Assembly: GCA_041739295.1 (NCBI GenBank)
Contig: JBGSOE010000411.1
Coordinates: forward strand, 1-15,538
DNA length: 15,538 nucleotides
Origin: JAHJQQ01 sp041739295
GTDB lineage: Bacteria; Pseudomonadota; Gammaproteobacteria; Thiohalobacterales; Thiohalobacteraceae
Direction of reading: 5' to 3'
Shown here: positions 1 to 7,047 of the stretch, in pieces
Position numbering within the stretch: the stretch's first letter is position 1
How the letters are laid out: the number at the start of each line of letters is the position of its first letter
Translations under genes and position numbers: made by a program
The notes under the pieces: model-generated
The model's input: only the letters and a program-made list of their open reading frames with translations
What the model was told of the DNA's origin: nothing
Databases searched by the model: none

Positions 1-63
1 GAGCATATCTATGTCATGCCAGCATGTAATGCTCAATAGTAATGCCCGATAATTCGCTATTCC
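1..63. repeat. Dispersed repeat, copy A, with an internal 13-bp tandem duplication
   Basis: This stretch just beyond the uup stop codon matches 13094-13143. A 23-base core, 10-32 (starting TATGTCATGCCAGC), is identical to 13103-13125, and the flanks also align (GAGC at the left end, ATTCC at the right). The core contains the inverted repeat CATGC-CA-GCATG. Copy A carries two tandem 13-base units (26-38 and 39-51, GTAATGCYCRATA, two differences) where copy B has one. Both copies lie directly downstream of a minus-strand gene. The element may continue left of the window. I do not recognise the family. Confidence 0.75.
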
Positions 64-72
64 AAGCGAAGT

Positions 73-1977
73 CTACGAACGCGCCGCGGCTTCCAAAGAC
101 TCCCAACGGGCATAAGTCGTCTGCAATTCTGCTTGCAGAGAACTGAGCTGCGTTTGTGTCTTTGCCATCGCAGTGTTGTCTTGCCGATAGAAGGCTGGAT
201 CGGCCATTTGCAGTTGCAACTCACTCAGCGTCTGTTCCAGCGTTTCGATGCGTGCAGGCAGTTGCTCCAGTTCGCGCTGTTCCTTGAAGTTCAATTTACG
301 CGCGGGCTGCGTGGGCTTGGCAGTTGCGGCGGCGGTTGCAGGTGCAAGATTTTTGGTAGCGGTAGGGCGCGTTGCCGTGCCTGTGGGGCGCTGGCGCAGC
401 CAGTCGTCATAACCACCGACATATTCGCCAATCCGACCATCACCTTCGAAGACCAGCGTACTGGTAACCAGGTTGTTGAGGAAGGCGCGATCATGACTGA
501 CCAATAACAATGTGCCCTGATATTCCAGCAAACGTTCTTCCAGCAGGTCGAGCGTTTCCATATCGAGATCGTTGGTCGGCTCATCCAACACCAGGACATT
601 GAAGCTTTTCGTGAACAGGCGTGCCAGCAGCAAACGATTGCGCTCGCCGCCTGACAATGTGCCGGCCGGCTGTCGGGCACGATCCGGGGCGAACAGGAAA
701 TCCTGCAGATAGGAAATGACGTGGCGATCCTGGCCGTTGATGCTGACCTTGTCGCGCCCCTGCGCAATGTTGTCCTGCACGCTTTTGGTGGAATCGATTT
801 CGCTGCGTTGCTGATCGAAGTAGGCGACCTCGATTTTGGTGCCCAGGCGAACCTTTCCCTGCTGCGGCGTGAGTTGTCCGAGCAGCAGGCGCAATAAGGT
901 CGTCTTGCCGACGCCGTTGGGACCAATGATGCCGATTTTGTCGCCGCGCATGAGCGTGGTGGAAAAATCCCGGACGATGACTTTGTCGTCCCAGGCGTAA
1001 CTGATGTTCTCGACCTCTGCGACCAGTTGACCGGAACGCTCGGCCTCTTGAATCTGCATGCGCGCGGCACCTTCACGTTCCCGGCGCTGGGAGCGTTCCT
1101 CACGCAGCGCCTTTAAGGCGCGTACCCGACCTTCGTTGCGGGTGCGGCGTGCCTTGATACCTTGGCGTATCCAGGTCTCTTCCTGCGACAGCTTTTTATC
1201 GAACAGTGCGTTTTGTTGCGCCTCGGCCTCCAGTGCCGCCTGCTTGCGTTCCAGATAGCTGGCGTAGTCGCAATCCCAGCTGCTGAGGCGACCGCGATCG
1301 AGTTCAATGATGCGCGTGGCCAGGCGTTGCAGGAAGGCGCGGTCATGGGTGATGAACAACAGGCAGCCGTTGTAGCTCAACAGAAATTCTTCCAACCAAT
1401 TGATCGAGGCCAGATCCAGATGATTGGTGGGCTCATCGAGCAGCAGGAGTTCGGGGTCGGTCACCAGCGCGCGCGCGAGTAATACGCGGCGCTTGAGTCC
1501 ACCGGACAGGCTGGCGAAATCCAGATCGGGGTCGAGTTGCAGACGTGAGATGACCGCTTCGACACGTTGTTCCCACTGCCAGCCGTCGCGACTTTCCAAT
1601 TCGTGCTGGGCCCTTTCGAGTTCGTTCAGGGCGGCTTCGCTGGAATCCTCGTCAAGCGCGTGGACGGCAGCGTGATAGCGGGAGAGCACGGGCGCCATGT
1701 CGCCGAGTCCGCCGGCCACTACATCGAACAGGCTGCCGCTGATCTCGACGGGGACTTCCTGGGTCAGTCGCGCGCAGCGCAAGCCCTGGCGACGGTCGAT
1801 AGTTCCGCCGTCCGCGGCGATTTCACCGGCAATCAGCTTCATCAGACTGGATTTGCCCGTGCCATTGCGCCCAATCAGGCAGACCCGTTCGCCAGGCTCG
1901 AGGGTCAACTCGGCGCCGTCAAGGAGCGGATGTCCACCGAAGTCGAGCAGGATGTTGCGCAGGCTGATGAGGGGCAT
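73..1977 (-). CDS. uup: ABC-F family ATPase Uup
   Basis: Soluble protein of 634 residues with two ABC ATPase domains and no membrane segments. Domain 1 has Walker A GRNGTGKS (36-43), signature LSGG (157-160) and Walker B LLLLDEPTNHLDL (177-189). Domain 2 has Walker A GPNGVGKT (352-359), signature LSGG (441-444) and Walker B VLVLDEPTNDLD (461-472). The charged linker at about 240-315 is the helical P-site-tRNA interaction motif of ABC-F proteins. A Pro/Ala/Thr-rich hinge (530-560) leads to a C-terminal coiled coil (565-634), which is the mark of Uup among ABC-F paralogues. Family members act on ribosomes; E. coli Uup also binds DNA and affects transposon precise excision and branched replication intermediates. 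The ATG at 1977 gives the expected N-terminus. A plausible promoter lies at 2017-2045, directly next to a DnaA-box cluster. Confidence 0.95.
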   Translation of the reverse strand: MPLISLRNILLDFGGHPLLDGAELTLEPGERVCLIGRNGTGKSSLMKLIAGEIAADGGTIDRRQGLRCARLTQEVPVEISGSLFDVVAGGLGDMAPVLSRYHAAVHALDEDSSEAALNELERAQHELESRDGWQWEQRVEAVISRLQLDPDLDFASLSGGLKRRVLLARALVTDPELLLLDEPTNHLDLASINWLEEFLLSYNGCLLFITHDRAFLQRLATRIIELDRGRLSSWDCDYASYLERKQAALEAEAQQNALFDKKLSQEETWIRQGIKARRTRNEGRVRALKALREERSQRREREGAARMQIQEAERSGQLVAEVENISYAWDDKVIVRDFSTTLMRGDKIGIIGPNGVGKTTLLRLLLGQLTPQQGKVRLGTKIEVAYFDQQRSEIDSTKSVQDNIAQGRDKVSINGQDRHVISYLQDFLFAPDRARQPAGTLSGGERNRLLLARLFTKSFNVLVLDEPTNDLDMETLDLLEERLLEYQGTLLLVSHDRAFLNNLVTSTLVFEGDGRIGEYVGGYDDWLRQRPTGTATRPTATKNLAPATAAATAKPTQPARKLNFKEQRELEQLPARIETLEQTLSELQLQMADPAFYRQDNTAMAKTQTQLSSLQAELQTTYARWESLEAAARS

Positions 1978-2016
1978 GTACGGGAGGTCTCAAGGTGAAG
2001 CGTTTCAGGGGCGGCG

Positions 2017-2045
2017 ATTATGCCAGTTTTAGGTTAGCTTGGAGA
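2017..2045 (-). promoter_or_regulatory. Putative sigma-70 promoter of uup
   Basis: Read on the minus strand: -35 TCTCCA (2040-2045, 3 of 6 match), a 17-base spacer, and -10 CATAAT (2017-2022, 5 of 6 match). It would start transcription near 2010, about 33 bases upstream of the uup ATG. The DnaA boxes at 2054-2088 begin just upstream of the -35 element. The -35 is weak, so this is a prediction only. Confidence 0.4.
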
Positions 2046-2053
2046 TGCCGGGT

Positions 2054-2264
2054 TTATCCACAAAACCTGTGCATAACTTTGTGGATTATTTGGGATCAAC
2101 TAGGGTATTACCGTGCTATATCAGGTTTGCTGTTAATGTGGCTAATTTTTGACCATATAAATATGTATATTTTATTCAATAAGTTAAATTATTTTATCGG
2201 CAATGTGTATAAGTCCCGGCGCTGTCATTGGGTGGTCATATTTTTGACATTCTGCTGTGTATAA
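2054..2264. other. Cluster of DnaA boxes flanking an AT-rich block (oriC-like region)
   Basis: Matches to the DnaA box TTATNCACA: 2054-2062 TTATCCACA (plus, perfect); 2068-2076 TTATGCACA (minus, perfect); 2080-2088 TAATCCACA (minus, one mismatch); 2204-2212 TTATACACA (minus, perfect); 2256-2264 TTATACACA (minus, perfect). A further one-mismatch site, TTTTCCACA, lies at 2451-2459 (minus). The first three sit within 35 bases, in a phrase typical of gammaproteobacterial origins. Between the two groups, 2141-2198 is roughly 85% A+T in an otherwise GC-rich window, which would suit a DNA unwinding element. Only two GATC sites are seen (near 2094 and 2309), so there is little sign of Dam/SeqA control. 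Alternatives are a DnaA-titration site or DnaA control of uup. No dnaA, dnaN or mnmG is present in the window. Confidence 0.6.
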
Positions 2265-2450
2265 GAATATCCGACGGTGATAGCTCGGATGATTTATTGA
2301 GGCACAATAAGATCTGATACTTAGCCCATGCAATTCAGGTTGAGTGGCTGCACTGCATGGCAACGCGTCCACAAAGGCGTCGGTCCGGGCTACAGGGTTG
2401 GTCGGTATGCCCTGTTAACGTGCGCCCGGGTTACCGGGGCTCGATATTGC
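2265..2450. other. Non-coding spacer between the DnaA-box region and the tRNA
   Basis: I find no credible gene here. The stretch returns to higher GC. It contains an imperfect GC hairpin at about 2424-2440 (GCCC...GGGC) on the far side of the tRNA terminator. A perfect TTGACA at 2244-2249 lies just to its left, but no good -10 follows at 16-18 bases and there is nothing downstream on the plus strand. Confidence 0.4.
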
Positions 2451-2453
2451 TGT

Positions 2454-2465
2454 GGAAAAAAATAG
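2454..2465 (-). terminator. U-tract terminator directly after tRNA-Ile2
   Basis: On the minus strand the sequence after the tRNA discriminator base is CTATTTTTTTCC. A run of seven T follows three bases after the acceptor stem. There is no separate GC hairpin, so the T-arm/acceptor structure of the tRNA itself may serve as the stem. Short trailers of this kind are trimmed to the discriminator base before CCA addition. Confidence 0.5.
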
Positions 2466-2539
2466 TGGGCCCGCTCGGACTCGAACCGAGGACCAAGGGA
2501 TTATGAGTCCCGTGCTCTAACCAACTGAGCTACAGGCCC
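2466..2539 (-). tRNA. ileX: tRNA-Ile2 (CAT anticodon, lysidine type), no encoded CCA
   Basis: A full cloverleaf can be drawn on the minus strand. The acceptor arm is GGGCCTG paired with CGGGCCC (one G-T wobble), with discriminator A. The D-arm has GCTC and GGTT. The anticodon loop is CTCATAA on a GGGA/TCCC stem, and the T-arm is CTCGG-TTCGAGT-CCGAG. A CAT anticodon can be initiator, elongator Met or Ile2. This one has C4-G69 and C5-G68 in the acceptor stem, the pairs TilS uses to recognise tRNA-Ile2, and an anticodon arm close to that of E. coli ileX. Its place downstream of rpoD also matches ileX. The CAT anticodon would be modified to lysidine to read AUA. The discriminator is followed by CTA, not CCA, so the 3' end must be added by the tRNA nucleotidyltransferase, whose gene lies at 13148-14386. 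Confidence 0.93.
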
Positions 2540-2550
2540 GCAGGGGCGAG

Positions 2551-2579
2551 AGTATAAAGAGGTCAGGGAGTGCCGTCAC
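2551..2579 (-). promoter_or_regulatory. Promoter of tRNA-Ile2 with GC-rich discriminator
   Basis: Minus strand: -35 GTGACG (2574-2579, 4 of 6 match), 17-base spacer, -10 TATACT (2551-2556, 5 of 6 match), then the GC-rich discriminator CTCGCCCC typical of stringently controlled stable-RNA promoters. Transcription would begin only a few bases before the mature tRNA 5' end (2539). The tRNA therefore need not depend on read-through from rpoD. Confidence 0.6.
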
Positions 2580-2602
2580 CCGCCAGTGTGTGGCTGGCGG
2601 GT
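2578..2602 (-). terminator. Strong hairpin after rpoD
   Basis: Perfect 9-bp stem ACCCGCCAG / CTGGCGGGT with a 7-base loop, starting 17 bases past the rpoD stop codon. No T-run follows on the minus strand, so it is not a classical intrinsic terminator. It could be an mRNA 3'-end stabiliser or processing structure. Its left base overlaps the -35 element of the tRNA promoter. Confidence 0.5.
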
Positions 2603-2619
2603 AAAAGTATGACGGTTGA

Positions 2620-4473
2620 TCAGTTGCTTTCGATTTCCAGGAAACTGCGCAGCGTTTCCGAACGCGACGGATGACGCAACTTGCGCAGTGCCTTGGCCTC
2701 GATCTGGCGAATACGCTCGCGGGTGACATCGAACTGCTTGCCGACTTCTTCCAGGGTGTGGTCGGTGTTCATGTCGATACCGAAGCGCATGCGCAGCACC
2801 TTGGCCTCGCGCGGGGTAAGACCGGCCAGCACCATCTGGGTGGCTTCGCGCAGACCCTCGACAGCGGCGGCATCCACCGGCGACATGATGCTCTGGTCTT
2901 CGATGAAATCACCCAAGTGCGAATCTTCGTCATCGCCAATCGGCGTTTCCATGGAAATCGGCTCTTTGGCGATCTTCAGCACCTTGCGCACCTTGTCTTC
3001 GGGCATGACCATGCGTTCGGCCAGTTCCTCGGGGGTCGGCTCGCGGCCCATCTCTTGAAGCATCTGCCGTGAAATGCGATTCAGCTTGTTGATGGTTTCG
3101 ATCATGTGCACTGGGATACGGATGGTGCGCGCCTGATCGGCAATCGACCGCGTGATCGCCTGGCGAATCCACCAAGTGGCATAGGTCGAGAATTTGTAGC
3201 CGCGACGGTATTCGAACTTGTCGACCGCCTTCATCAGGCCAATGTTGCCTTCCTGGATCAGATCCAGGAACTGCAGGCCGCGGTTGGTGTATTTTTTCGC
3301 GATGGAAATCACCAGGCGCAGGTTGGCCTCGACCATTTCCTTCTTGGCGCGGCGGGCTTTGGCCTCTCCGATCGACATGCGACGGTTGATATCCTTGATG
3401 TCGCTGATGGCCTGGCCGGTTTCCTGCTCAATGGATATCAGGCGATTCTGCGCGCGGCGGATATCGTCGCGGAACAGTTCCAGCTCGGCCGCATATTTGG
3501 GTCCGGCTTTGATCTGCGTGTCCAGCCATTGCAAGTTGGTTTCATTGTCCGGAAAGGAGGTAATGAAATCCTTGCGCGGCATCTGGGCGCGATTGACGCA
3601 GATATCCATGATCACACGTTCGTGACTACGGATGCGCTCGACCATGCTGCGCAGACCAGTAGTCATTTCATCAACAATGCGCGGTACCAACTTGCACTGC
3701 ATGAACAGTTCGCTCAACGCGACGCGGTGTTTATCGGCCTGCTTGGCGGATTTGGTGCCCATGCATTTTTCGTACAGATCGGCAATTTCAGCGAAGCGGG
3801 CGCGCACTTCCTCCGGATCCGGTCCGGTATCCATGACGCTGGTTTCGGAATCACTGTCATCGTCGTCATCGTCGTCGTTTCCGGCGGCGCGGGTGGTGGA
3901 GGTGGCATCATCGTCAACATCGAGATTGATTTCGACGGGAGGCGGAATGACGTCGTCATCGGCATTCGGATCGATGAAGCCATTGAGCAGGTCGGATAGG
4001 CGTGAATCGCCAGCCTCGACCTTCTTATATTCATTAAGGAGCAGCGAAATAGAATCAGGATAGCTGGACAGTGCGGAGAGGACCTGACGCAGGCCGTCTT
4101 CGATACGCTTGGCGATGACGATTTCGCCTTCCCGCGTGAGCAACTCCACTGTACCCATTTCACGCATATACATGCGGACCGGGTCGGTGGTGCGGCCGAA
4201 TTCACTGTCGACGGTCGCGAGGGCGGCGGCGGCCTCTTCGGCGGCATCTTCGTCAGGGACGGCGGCACTATTAAGCAGTAGGGTGTCTGCGTCCGGGGTC
4301 TCTTCGTGGACGGAGATTCCCATATCATTGATCATGTTGATGATATCTTCGATCTGTTCCGGATCGACGATTTCGTCAGGCAGATGATCATTGACCTCGG
4401 CGTAAGTCAGGAAACCCTGCTCCTTGCCTTTGGCAATCAACAACTTTAATTGAGACTGCTGCTCTTGATTCAT
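2620..4473 (-). CDS. rpoD: Primary sigma factor RpoD (sigma-70)
   Basis: Directs RNA polymerase to housekeeping promoters. The protein has 617 residues (E. coli 613). Region 1.1 (about 1-80) starts MNQEQQSQLKLLIAKGKEQG. Region 1.2 is at 94-128 (DPVRMYMREMGTVELLTREG). The non-conserved region (130-375) includes a run of seven Asp (200-206). Region 2 (about 377-450) contains AIAKKY-type core-binding and the RGYKFSTYATWWIRQAI helix for -10 recognition and melting (424-440). Region 3 is at about 455-535. Region 4 (about 545-612) has the -35 helix-turn-helix TLEEVGKQFDVTRERIRQIE (573-592). The ATG at 4473 matches the usual N-terminus. It is the last protein gene of rpsU-yqeY-dnaG-rpoD, 142 bases after dnaG. 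No strong ribosome-binding site is visible. Confidence 0.99.
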   Translation of the reverse strand: MNQEQQSQLKLLIAKGKEQGFLTYAEVNDHLPDEIVDPEQIEDIINMINDMGISVHEETPDADTLLLNSAAVPDEDAAEEAAAALATVDSEFGRTTDPVRMYMREMGTVELLTREGEIVIAKRIEDGLRQVLSALSSYPDSISLLLNEYKKVEAGDSRLSDLLNGFIDPNADDDVIPPPVEINLDVDDDATSTTRAAGNDDDDDDDSDSETSVMDTGPDPEEVRARFAEIADLYEKCMGTKSAKQADKHRVALSELFMQCKLVPRIVDEMTTGLRSMVERIRSHERVIMDICVNRAQMPRKDFITSFPDNETNLQWLDTQIKAGPKYAAELELFRDDIRRAQNRLISIEQETGQAISDIKDINRRMSIGEAKARRAKKEMVEANLRLVISIAKKYTNRGLQFLDLIQEGNIGLMKAVDKFEYRRGYKFSTYATWWIRQAITRSIADQARTIRIPVHMIETINKLNRISRQMLQEMGREPTPEELAERMVMPEDKVRKVLKIAKEPISMETPIGDDEDSHLGDFIEDQSIMSPVDAAAVEGLREATQMVLAGLTPREAKVLRMRFGIDMNTDHTLEEVGKQFDVTRERIRQIEAKALRKLRHPSRSETLRSFLEIESN

Positions 4474-4538
4474 GTTTATTCGCTAATTTAAGTGGCAGAT
4501 CCCACAGCTCATACGGCTGAGGTCGACGCAAAATCAAA

Positions 4539-4556
4539 CCTCCAGTGTAGTGGAGG
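4539..4556 (-). terminator. Small hairpin between dnaG and rpoD (weak attenuator or processing site)
   Basis: On the minus strand CCTCCA-CTACAC-TGGAGG forms a perfect 6-bp stem followed by TTTGATTTTG, a broken T-tract. It lies in the 142-base dnaG-rpoD gap. In E. coli this gap holds an RNA-processing site that makes dnaG mRNA unstable relative to rpoD. By analogy this hairpin could separate dnaG and rpoD expression. The stem is short, so the assignment is tentative. Confidence 0.35.
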
Positions 4557-4615
4557 AGGTAGCATATTACCAGCCGCTAATGGATCCATTTTCCTATCCA
4601 CTGGACGTCCAAGGC

Positions 4616-6388
4616 TCAGTGCGGGCGCTCCGCTGGTCTGAGTAGGGCTTGGAACTCCTGTTTCTCGGCAGCGGTCAGCTCGCTGGGTTGCTTTCGGGAC
4701 AATTCCGCAAACCGGGCCTCGCGGCGCTGATCGACCGGCTTTGCCAGTAGATGGCTGATACCATCCAGAAATTCCTTTTCCAGATCGCCTACCAGTTTAT
4801 GCGATGGTTCGGCGGCCAGTTTCGCCAAATGCCGACCGGTATCCGTTCCATGCCAGTGCTCAATCACCGCGCCGGTATGTATGTGGGGGCGCTCCTTTAG
4901 AAAATCAATTAGTTCTACCAATAGTGGTGCGCCTTGCAGGTGGACCTCCGCGAGCTGTGCCGGTGTATCGACCAGGCTGGCCAACCGAGGTTCCTGTAGC
5001 AGCATGGAAATCAGGCGTCGCAGCGGGCTGATGGCATTGTTGCCGCGCGCCATCCGCGGTGGTGCTGTCATGGACTGCTCCTGGATGGGTTGTCCGTGCA
5101 AGTCCGCCAAGGCGTTGCGGGGCAATTTCGCAAGCTCTTCCAGGCGGTCCACCATCATGCGATGAAATACGCCTGCTGGCAGTTGGGCCAGCATAGGTTT
5201 GGCCAATTCAACCAAGCGCGAGCGTCCATCCATGCTGCTTGTATCGACTTTCTGCCCTAGCTCTTCAAAAAGAAATGTCGAAAGTGGGACCGATTCGGCG
5301 ATTCGTTTCTGAAAGGCGTCCTTACCTTCCTTGCGGACCAGGCTGTCCGGATCTTCGCCTTGCGGCAAAAATAGGAAGCGTGCCTGACGCCCATCTTTAA
5401 GGACCGGGAGGGTATTCTCCAGCGCGCGCCATCCGGCGGCCTGACCTGCGCGATCACCGTCAAAGCAGAACGTTACCTCCGGGACCACGCGATACAACTG
5501 CTCCAGATGTTCGCGGGTGGTGGCCGTACCCAGCGTGGCGACCACATTGTTAATGCCGAATTGGGCAAGCGCCACGACATCCATATAACCTTCGACGACC
5601 AGCAGGCGTTCCAGTTTGCGCTCGCGTTTACGCGCCTCGAACAGGCCGTAAAGCTCGCGGCCTTTGTGGAACACAGGTGTTTCCGGTGAGTTCAGGTATT
5701 TGGGTGTGTCATCGCCGAGAACACGCCCACCGAAGCCGATCACGCGACCGCGTCGGTCATGGATCGGAAACATGATGCGGTCACGGAATCTGTCGTAGAG
5801 TCCGCCGCCGTCTTTTTTGATCAGCAGGCCGGCGCGTTCCATCAGCGTTTGTTGCTGCGCATCCTGGCCTAGGGCTTTTAAGAGGTTATCCCAGCCGGGT
5901 GGCGCATAGCCAAGGCCGAATGACTGGGCGATTTCACCGCTCAGGCCGCGGCCCTTGAGGTAATTCACGGCGCGCGCCGCGTCCGGGTGCTGGCGCAACT
6001 GTTGACGGAAATAATGCGCGGCCTGGGTCAGCAGGTCATAGAGCGGGCCGGTGGAATCCTCACGTTCGTAAGTGCCGCCGGTGCCTTCTTCGCGCGGCAC
6101 CTCCAGTCCTGCCGAACGCGCCAGATCTTCGATCGCATCGACAAAATCCAGGTGTTCATAGTCCATCAGGAAACCGAGCGCGGTACCGTGCGCGCCGCAG
6201 CCGAAACAGTAATAGAACTGCTTGGTAGGACTGACCGTAAACGAAGGGGTCTTTTCGGTATGGAACGGACAGCAGGCCTGGTATTCCCGGCCGGCCTTTT
6301 TGAGCGGGACGCGACTGTCGATCACCTCGACAATGTCGACGCGCTGCATCAGGTCATCTATGAAGTGTTGGGGTATGCGACCGGCCAT
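4616..6388 (-). CDS. dnaG: DNA primase DnaG
   Basis: Makes RNA primers for Okazaki fragments and for leading-strand start, working with the DnaB helicase. The 590 residues compare with 581 in E. coli. The N-terminal CHC2 zinc-binding domain has C40, H43, C61 and C64, the same numbering as E. coli. The RNA-polymerase core contains the TOPRIM acidic residues E266 (VVEGYMD) and D310/D312 (FDGDRAG), one residue shifted from E. coli. The rest (about 430-590) is the helicase-binding C-terminal domain, poorly conserved as usual. The start MAGRIPQHFIDDLMQRVDIVEVI matches the family; the region before the ATG has no good Shine-Dalgarno sequence, consistent with the low translation known for dnaG. A 21-bp inverted repeat lies upstream, between dnaG and yqeY. 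Confidence 0.99.
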   Translation of the reverse strand: MAGRIPQHFIDDLMQRVDIVEVIDSRVPLKKAGREYQACCPFHTEKTPSFTVSPTKQFYYCFGCGAHGTALGFLMDYEHLDFVDAIEDLARSAGLEVPREEGTGGTYEREDSTGPLYDLLTQAAHYFRQQLRQHPDAARAVNYLKGRGLSGEIAQSFGLGYAPPGWDNLLKALGQDAQQQTLMERAGLLIKKDGGGLYDRFRDRIMFPIHDRRGRVIGFGGRVLGDDTPKYLNSPETPVFHKGRELYGLFEARKRERKLERLLVVEGYMDVVALAQFGINNVVATLGTATTREHLEQLYRVVPEVTFCFDGDRAGQAAGWRALENTLPVLKDGRQARFLFLPQGEDPDSLVRKEGKDAFQKRIAESVPLSTFLFEELGQKVDTSSMDGRSRLVELAKPMLAQLPAGVFHRMMVDRLEELAKLPRNALADLHGQPIQEQSMTAPPRMARGNNAISPLRRLISMLLQEPRLASLVDTPAQLAEVHLQGAPLLVELIDFLKERPHIHTGAVIEHWHGTDTGRHLAKLAAEPSHKLVGDLEKEFLDGISHLLAKPVDQRREARFAELSRKQPSELTAAEKQEFQALLRPAERPH

Positions 6389-6423
6389 GGAGAAATAGTA
6401 TTGCGATTATGCGGGATGGCATA

Positions 6424-6507
6424 GCCACGAAATCCACGAAACCCACGAAAGACGAGAAACGGCATTTCCCCATCAGCTGTGTTTGCGGGTTTCGTGGATT
6501 TCGTGGC
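6424..6507. repeat. 21-bp perfect inverted repeat built of 9-bp units, upstream of dnaG
   Basis: Left arm 6424-6444 (GCCACGAAATCCACGAAACC plus C) pairs exactly with right arm 6487-6507; the loop is 42 bases (6445-6486). The left side is a tandem array of three 9-base units, CCACGAAAT, CCACGAAAC, CCACGAAAG (6425-6451). Six A follow on the plus strand (6508-6513), so for the minus-strand operon a T-run precedes the stem rather than following it. It occupies the yqeY-dnaG gap, where E. coli has an attenuator between rpsU and dnaG, and could reduce or process the transcript there. The unit resembles repeats scattered in many proteobacterial genomes. Confidence 0.8.
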
Positions 6508-6547
6508 AAAAAATTCACCAGGCTGGAAGTAAGCCCGGCGCGCGGCT

Positions 6548-6994
6548 TCAGCTGCTCAGCTGGGCCTTGATCTGGCCACTGACGGCCGTCATGTCGGCGC
6601 GGCCTTGCAGCTGTGGCTTGAGGATGCCCATCACCTTGCCCATGTCTTTGATGCCGCTGGCACCGGTTTGGGCGATGGCGGCAGCGATCAGTGTATCGAC
6701 CTCTGCCGAACTGAGCTGCTGGGGAAGATAATCCTGAACAATCCCGATCTCGTAGCTTTCCTGATCAGCCAGATCAGCACGGCCTGCCTTTTCGTACATG
6801 CCCAGCGACTCGCGCCGCTGTTTGAGCATTTTATCCAGCACGACCAGGATCTGGGTGTCGTCGAGCTCAATGCGCTCGTCGACTTCGCGTTGTTTAATCG
6901 CGGCCAGGATCAGGCGGATCACGCCCAGGCGCGGCTTGTCGCCACTCCGCATGGCGGCCTTCATATCCTCTTGGATACGTGCCTTAAGTGACAT
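6548..6994 (-). CDS. yqeY: GatB/YqeY domain protein
   Basis: A protein of 148 residues matching the free-standing YqeY family, which is homologous to the tRNA-binding tail domain of the GatB subunit of the Asp/Glu-tRNA amidotransferase. Recognisable features are the start MSLKARIQEDMKAAMRSGDK, the segment RLGVIRLILAAIKQREVDER (22-41), the QRRESLGMYEKAGRADLADQE stretch (about 59-79) and the C-terminal GKVMG. It is mostly helical with no membrane segment. The exact cellular role of stand-alone YqeY is not established. It sits between rpsU and dnaG, 53 bases after rpsU, an arrangement seen in Pseudomonas and many other gammaproteobacteria but not in E. coli. Confidence 0.93.
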   Translation of the reverse strand: MSLKARIQEDMKAAMRSGDKPRLGVIRLILAAIKQREVDERIELDDTQILVVLDKMLKQRRESLGMYEKAGRADLADQESYEIGIVQDYLPQQLSSAEVDTLIAAAIAQTGASGIKDMGKVMGILKPQLQGRADMTAVSGQIKAQLSS

Positions 6995-7047
6995 GCGATA
7001 CGCCCCGGAAGTGTCGAACAGTTGAGTGTCGGGCAGCTGAGTGACAA

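Noticed and set aside
291..1103. Open frame of 270 codons on the minus strand within uup
   Set aside because: Out-of-frame shadow of the second ABC domain of uup; composition is Arg/Ser/Cys-rich as expected for an off-frame reading of GC-rich DNA.
2244..2270. Perfect TTGACA followed by a DnaA box, suggesting a plus-strand promoter or small RNA
   Set aside because: No acceptable -10 at 16-18 bases and no coding or structured RNA sequence downstream before the tRNA on the other strand.
2466..2539. Elongator or initiator tRNA-Met for the CAT-anticodon tRNA
   Set aside because: There is no initiator-type 1-72 mismatch or three-GC anticodon-stem signature, and the C4-G69/C5-G68 pairs, anticodon arm and rpoD location fit tRNA-Ile2.
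3870..3900. Run of Asp codons in rpoD considered as a phase-variable repeat
   Set aside because: The codons are mixed GAT/GAC rather than a pure tandem repeat, and acidic runs in this non-conserved region are normal for RpoD.
3106..3999. Long open frame of 297 codons on the plus strand opposite rpoD
   Set aside because: It lies wholly antisense to rpoD, its translation reflects the complement of conserved sigma-70 codons, and it shows no family motif.
6424..6451. Three tandem CCACGAAAN units considered as a CRISPR remnant
   Set aside because: Units are 9 bases with no spacers and are mirrored as an inverted repeat; nothing like a CRISPR repeat-spacer pattern.
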